Below are positions 51,185-54,707 of a stretch of 54,707 nucleotides of DNA, one piece after another (the stretch's first letter is position 1; each line of letters opens with the position of its first letter). The DNA comes from JABWBP01 sp964522165 (GTDB lineage Bacteria > Calditrichota > Calditrichia > RBG-13-44-9 > J075): positions 1 to 54,707 of the forward strand of contig CAZFVV010000024.1 of NCBI GenBank assembly GCA_964522165.1, read 5' to 3'. The notes beneath the pieces are model-generated. The model was not told where the DNA came from, did no database searches, and saw nothing but the letters and a program-made list of their open reading frames with translations. Both the position numbers and the translations under genes were made by a program.

Positions 51185-51820
51185 AGGGAAGGGTGGTTCG
51201 TGGTTGGTCGTCGGCGGTTTGTTTTAAGACTCTGAGGGGAAAGAGTAAAAGTGATGACTGATCAAGCTCTTGACATCCCCCCTTGCCCCCCTTCAAAGGG
51301 GGGAAATTTAAGCGGCGCACGCCGGAATCCCCCCTTTGAAGCTAATCTTTACCCACATTTTTTGTGGGAAAAAGGAAGAAGAGGGGTGTTTTTCAGCCGT
51401 CCCTACGGGACTTTAGCGAATACGGATGGCTTAATGTCCCCCGATATGAATATCGGGGCTATTTTCGGTTGTCTCTACGAGACAAATAGCTATGACTGTG
51501 GCAAAATATCCCGTAGGGATAAATGAAAATAGCCCCGCGATTCATCGCGGGGTCTGAGAAAAGGGGTTAAAGGAGAGTCCCGTAGGGACGAATGAAGAGA
51601 TGTGGGTAAAGATTAGCTTTGAAGAGGGGGGATGTCCAGGGTTATAGAGGGATCGCAATTGTGGGTCAGTATATCAAGGTCTTAGAGTAGAATTAATACC
51701 GCCAAATTTTTTTCTGATTCCGGGGATTATTCATCCTGATTTTGTATATTGTGCTCGTTCATGCGCGTGTTATGGTCGGGAACGCGGCGTCAGGCGGCAC
51801 AACCTCTCCTGAGGTGCGGT
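51185..51820. other. tssK to CHAT-gene gap, 636 bp
   Basis: Mostly filled by the large inverted repeat at 51272-51638. No coding sequence is convincing; the last 180 bp before the CHAT gene are AT-rich and could hold a promoter. Confidence 0.6.
51272..51638. repeat. Large inverted repeat of mini-hairpins
   Basis: Matching blocks read inward: GACATCCCCCCTT / GAGGGGGGATGTCC; AGCTAATCTTTACCCACAT / ATGTGGGTAAAGATTAGCT; GTCCCTACGGGAC / GTCCCGTAGGGAC; GGGGCTATTTTC / GAAAATAGCCCC. The arms also contain small palindromes with changed but still paired stems, such as CCCCGATATGAATATCGGGG and CCCCGCGATTCATCGCGGGG. Confidence 0.8.
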
Positions 51821-54707
51821 ATGGCGAATTCGCAACAGAACCTGGAACCCAGGCCGGTTATACTGGTCGTCACCGCCGATAACCGGCGCAACTTACCGCG
51901 GCTGATCAAAGAGCGGGAAGGCATTGAAGCTGCTTTCCGGCCCCTCAAAGAGCGGGTAGAGCTGAAGGTGGTCGCCGATATTACTTCCGGGCGCCTCAGC
52001 GAGCTGTTCCGGGAATACCGCGGGCGCGTCTCCATCTTCCACTTTGCCGGGCACGCTAAAGAAAACCTCCTGGAATTCGGCGCGATGGATTCCGGGGAAG
52101 GCGCTTCAGTGTTCAAACACGGCCTGATCCCCTTCCTGAAACGCCAGCCAAACCTGAAACTCATTTTCCTGAACAGTTGCTCCACCCTGGAGCAGGTGAT
52201 AGAACTTACCGGCAAGAAGGGCGCGCCCATCGCTATCGGCACCTCCGAGGAGGTGAAGGATAAACTTGCCTGCTCATTAGCGATCGAGTTCTATGAAAAT
52301 CTCGTCTCCGGCAGCCCCGTGGAGACCGCCTGGCAGGATGCAGTGGACAGCCAAAAGCGCGGCTGGCCGGAAGACGACCTTCGCCATGCTTTCCCCACTG
52401 ATAAACCCATCCCGAAAGACAAATTCGCCTGGGAAATCCGCTATAGCGAACCAGCGGAGAGCGGGAAGCAATTCAGCCTTCCGGTATTGCTCGACGACCC
52501 CCTCTACACCCTGCCGCTGCCGGAAAAATATCTTCAGCCGCCTTTTCCCCCGGAACCTTTCAAATCCCTGCAGCCCTTCACCCGGCGGGATGCCGCCATC
52601 TTCTTTGGCCGGGGGGAAGACATCCGCGAGCTGTACCGCCTGGTGCAAAGCCGCTACGCCATTATCCTGCTGCACGGGCAGACCGGGGTGGGCAAATCCT
52701 CTTTGTTGGACGCCGGGTTTATTCCCCGGGTGGAAACCCGCTGCCGGGTAAAATACCGCCGCCGCCTGGAAAGCGGCCTGCGCGCCACTCTAACGGAAAT
52801 GCTCCGGGAAGCCGCGGAAGACGCCGGCGTTTCCCTCCCTGCTGCCGCGGAAGCGGATGGAGAAGCGGAAAACGCCCCCGCGGTCTTATCCGATGCAGAC
52901 CTCTTATCCCTCTGGCAGCGCCTGGAAGCCGCCGACCCCCAAACCGCCCTGCTCCTGATCCTCGACCAGGCGGAAGAGCTTTTCACCCGCCGGCATAATA
53001 ACAGCGACCGCGCGGAGTTGCAGGAATTCACCGCCGCCTTGCAAACCCTCTTCGCCAACCCTGATGCCGCCCCGCTGCGGGGAAAACTGATCCTGGGCTA
53101 CCGCAAGGAATACCACGCCGAATTCTTTGAAGCGCTGAGCAAAGAGGCCCGCCTGCCCTGCATTGACCTCTTCATCCAGCCTTTAGACCGCCGGGGCATT
53201 ATCGAGGCGGTAACCGGGGTGGCCCGCCATCCTCTCCCGGAAATCCGCGACTACTATAAGCTGACGGTGGAGCAAAGCGCCAAGAACAGCCTCCCGGAAG
53301 AAATTGCCGGCGACCTCCTGAAAGACGAGCGCTCCCACATTGCCCCCATCCTGCAAATCCTGCTCAAACGCATGTGGGACAACAATTACCGGGAGGGCAG
53401 TGAGGGAGTCTTCTTCTCCCTGGAGGAATACCGCACTCTCTGGAAAGACCGCACCGCCATCGCCGACTTTTTTAAAGAGCAGCTTGCCAAACTAAACCGG
53501 GCCTTCCCGGAACAGGTAAGCTCCGGGCTGGCGCTGGACCTGCTCCATTTCCACACCACTCCCCGGGGTACCGCCCAAAGCCGCCGCCCGGAGGAGATAT
53601 TGCCGCGCTACCGCCTGGAGGAGCAGACCCTGCGCGCCCTGCTCCAGGAGCTGAAATCCCTCTATTTATTGACCGAGGTGAGCGAAACCGCGCAGAAAAC
53701 CCGCCGCAAACCTGCTCTCCTCACCAGCCTGGCCCACGACACCCTGGCCCCGGTAATTGCCGCGGAATACCGCGACTCCCCCCTGCCCGGCCCCAGGGCG
53801 GCGCGGATCCTCTCCGGCAAAATGGCCGATTTCCGGGAGGACCCGGAACGGATTTACCTGGATGAGACGGATTTAAGCGCGGTGGAAAACGGTTTAAACG
53901 GAATGCCCAAACTGAGGGGGGATGAGAACCGGCTATTGGAAAACAGCCGCCGCAGAAAACAGCAGCATGATGAAGAGGAGCGCCGCCGGGAAGCGGAGCG
54001 CCGCGAACGGGAAGCCGCCGACAAACGCCGCCGGCGCAACCTCCTGCGCGCCTCCCTGGCGCTCACGGTTATTTTTATACTCATTGCCGGGTTTGCCTTG
54101 CTTCAAAAAACAGAAGCGGATAAACAACGGCAGGAAGCGGATAAGCAGCGACGGGAAGCCAATTACAACCTTGCCCGGGGTTATCAAGAGCAAGCAACCG
54201 CTGTTCTGGCCGATGCCCTGGAACAAAAAAATCCTGCGGCCTCCAGCCGGGCCTGGTTATATACCCTGGCTGCGCTAAAACTGGAAATCCCGGAGAACCG
54301 CTTCCTCCCCCTCTCGGCCGGCCGCCTTTTATTTCCGGATCTGCGTTTTGGCGCCGCGGCAAACTGCTGGATATCTCCCCTGCCGCCCGGTTCTGTCTGG
54401 AGTGTGGCCTTCCGCCCGGACGGTAAAACCCTGGCCTCCGGATCAGATGATAATACCATCCGTCTGTGGGATGTGGCGAGCGGAGCGGAGAAGGCCCGCC
54501 TGGAAGGCCATTCCGGTGATGTCTTGAGTGTGGCCTTCCGCCCGGACGGTAAAACCCTGGCCTCCGGATCAGATGATAATACCATCCGTCTGTGGGATGT
54601 GGCGAGCGGAGCGGAGAAGGCCCGCCTGGAAGGCCATTCCGGTGATGTCTTGAGTGTGGCCTTCCGCCCGGACGGTAAAACCCTGGCCTCCGGATCATCT
54701 GATAATA
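51821..54707 (+). CDS. CHAT protease - nSTAND1 ATPase - WD40 protein (3' truncated)
   Basis: At least 962 aa; no stop in the window. The start ATG at 51821 has GAGGTG upstream. Residues 1-190 form a CHAT domain with the His/Cys pair in FHFAGHA (H78) and FLNSCST (C120), a caspase-like protease. Then LQPFTRRDAAIFFGRGEDI leads into a STAND ATPase with Walker A GQTGVGKSS (286-294) and a Walker B block LLLILDQAEELF (about 378-389). A charged coiled-coil stretch (about 700-735) is followed by one membrane helix (about 740-762, LALTVIFILIAGFALL) and WD40 blades from about residue 860. The blades run off the window. This is the sensor-switch-effector layout of bacterial NLR-like defence proteins. Confidence 0.93.
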   Translation, partial: MANSQQNLEPRPVILVVTADNRRNLPRLIKEREGIEAAFRPLKERVELKVVADITSGRLSELFREYRGRVSIFHFAGHAKENLLEFGAMDSGEGASVFKHGLIPFLKRQPNLKLIFLNSCSTLEQVIELTGKKGAPIAIGTSEEVKDKLACSLAIEFYENLVSGSPVETAWQDAVDSQKRGWPEDDLRHAFPTDKPIPKDKFAWEIRYSEPAESGKQFSLPVLLDDPLYTLPLPEKYLQPPFPPEPFKSLQPFTRRDAAIFFGRGEDIRELYRLVQSRYAIILLHGQTGVGKSSLLDAGFIPRVETRCRVKYRRRLESGLRATLTEMLREAAEDAGVSLPAAAEADGEAENAPAVLSDADLLSLWQRLEAADPQTALLLILDQAEELFTRRHNNSDRAELQEFTAALQTLFANPDAAPLRGKLILGYRKEYHAEFFEALSKEARLPCIDLFIQPLDRRGIIEAVTGVARHPLPEIRDYYKLTVEQSAKNSLPEEIAGDLLKDERSHIAPILQILLKRMWDNNYREGSEGVFFSLEEYRTLWKDRTAIADFFKEQLAKLNRAFPEQVSSGLALDLLHFHTTPRGTAQSRRPEEILPRYRLEEQTLRALLQELKSLYLLTEVSETAQKTRRKPALLTSLAHDTLAPVIAAEYRDSPLPGPRAARILSGKMADFREDPERIYLDETDLSAVENGLNGMPKLRGDENRLLENSRRRKQQHDEEERRREAERREREAADKRRRRNLLRASLALTVIFILIAGFALLQKTEADKQRQEADKQRREANYNLARGYQEQATAVLADALEQKNPAASSRAWLYTLAALKLEIPENRFLPLSAGRLLFPDLRFGAAANCWISPLPPGSVWSVAFRPDGKTLASGSDDNTIRLWDVASGAEKARLEGHSGDVLSVAFRPDGKTLASGSDDNTIRLWDVASGAEKARLEGHSGDVLSVAFRPDGKTLASGSSDN
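54401..54707 (+). repeat. Tandem 126-bp WD40 repeats
   Basis: Units start at 54401, 54527 and 54653 (period 126 bp, 42 aa). The first two appear identical over their whole length; the third, cut by the window, has two changes turning an Asp into Ser (GATCAGATGA to GATCATCTGA). Confidence 0.95.

Noticed and set aside
54081..54698. 205-aa leftward ORF with three repeats
   Set aside because: It mirrors the tandem WD40 repeats on the other strand, so the repetition explains the open frame.
49413..54707. Second copy of the tRNA-Leu 3' end as the right attachment site
   Set aside because: I looked for GTTCGAGTCCCACCTCCGG in the right part and saw none, so no element boundary is claimed here.

Overview
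The window looks like chromosomal DNA of a Gram-negative bacterium of the FCB superphylum, most likely a Calditrichota/KSB1-type lineage. The pointers are a GWxTD-domain secreted protein, an FG-GAP protein with a C-terminal PNPFNP-type (type IX secretion) sorting domain, DUF5683 and DUF3943 envelope proteins, a LapA/LapB pair, a SPOR protein and an outer-membrane beta-barrel. This placement rests on protein families recognised by eye, not on a tree.

Backbone, 1-24866. Almost everything reads leftward: a divergent DnaA homologue, then ftsY-rimO-GWxTD, a CPA2-like membrane protein, an operon of lipid kinase, DUF5683 and UbiA-type prenyltransferase, ridA, a Sua5/YrdC (TsaC) gene, a beta-barrel, a K+ channel-like protein, DUF3943, a Mur-ligase-like enzyme, a sensor kinase coupled to an MqnA-like protein, a Crp/Fnr regulator, a SPOR protein and lapA-lapB. 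rpmB and a small operon (37-aa ORF, membrane protein, FG-GAP protein) read rightward. A tRNA-Leu(CAA) closes the backbone.

Accessory region, 24867-49412. Directly after the tRNA come a tyrosine integrase and an excisionase-like HTH protein, then a leftward cargo: a membrane protein ending in an HTH, RadC, a divergent sliding clamp, two Cys-rich proteins, an FmdB-type zinc ribbon, a tight cluster of unknown small proteins, an AbiE toxin-antitoxin pair, a DUF433 remnant, a UDG-like protein, an HhH plus nuclease-fold protein, and a type I restriction-modification operon with two different HsdM subunits. Three unknown genes follow. This resembles an integrative element that gathered a defence island; its right end is not visible.

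Right end, 49413-54707. A rightward tssK (type VI secretion baseplate) stands without other T6SS genes in view. After a large inverted repeat comes a truncated giant gene: CHAT protease, nSTAND1-type ATPase, a membrane segment and freshly duplicated WD40 blades. This pair is the most unusual system in the window.

A second theme is a set of short word-like repeats (at least eight families) in the gaps between genes, mostly as facing inverted arms, in both backbone and accessory DNA.
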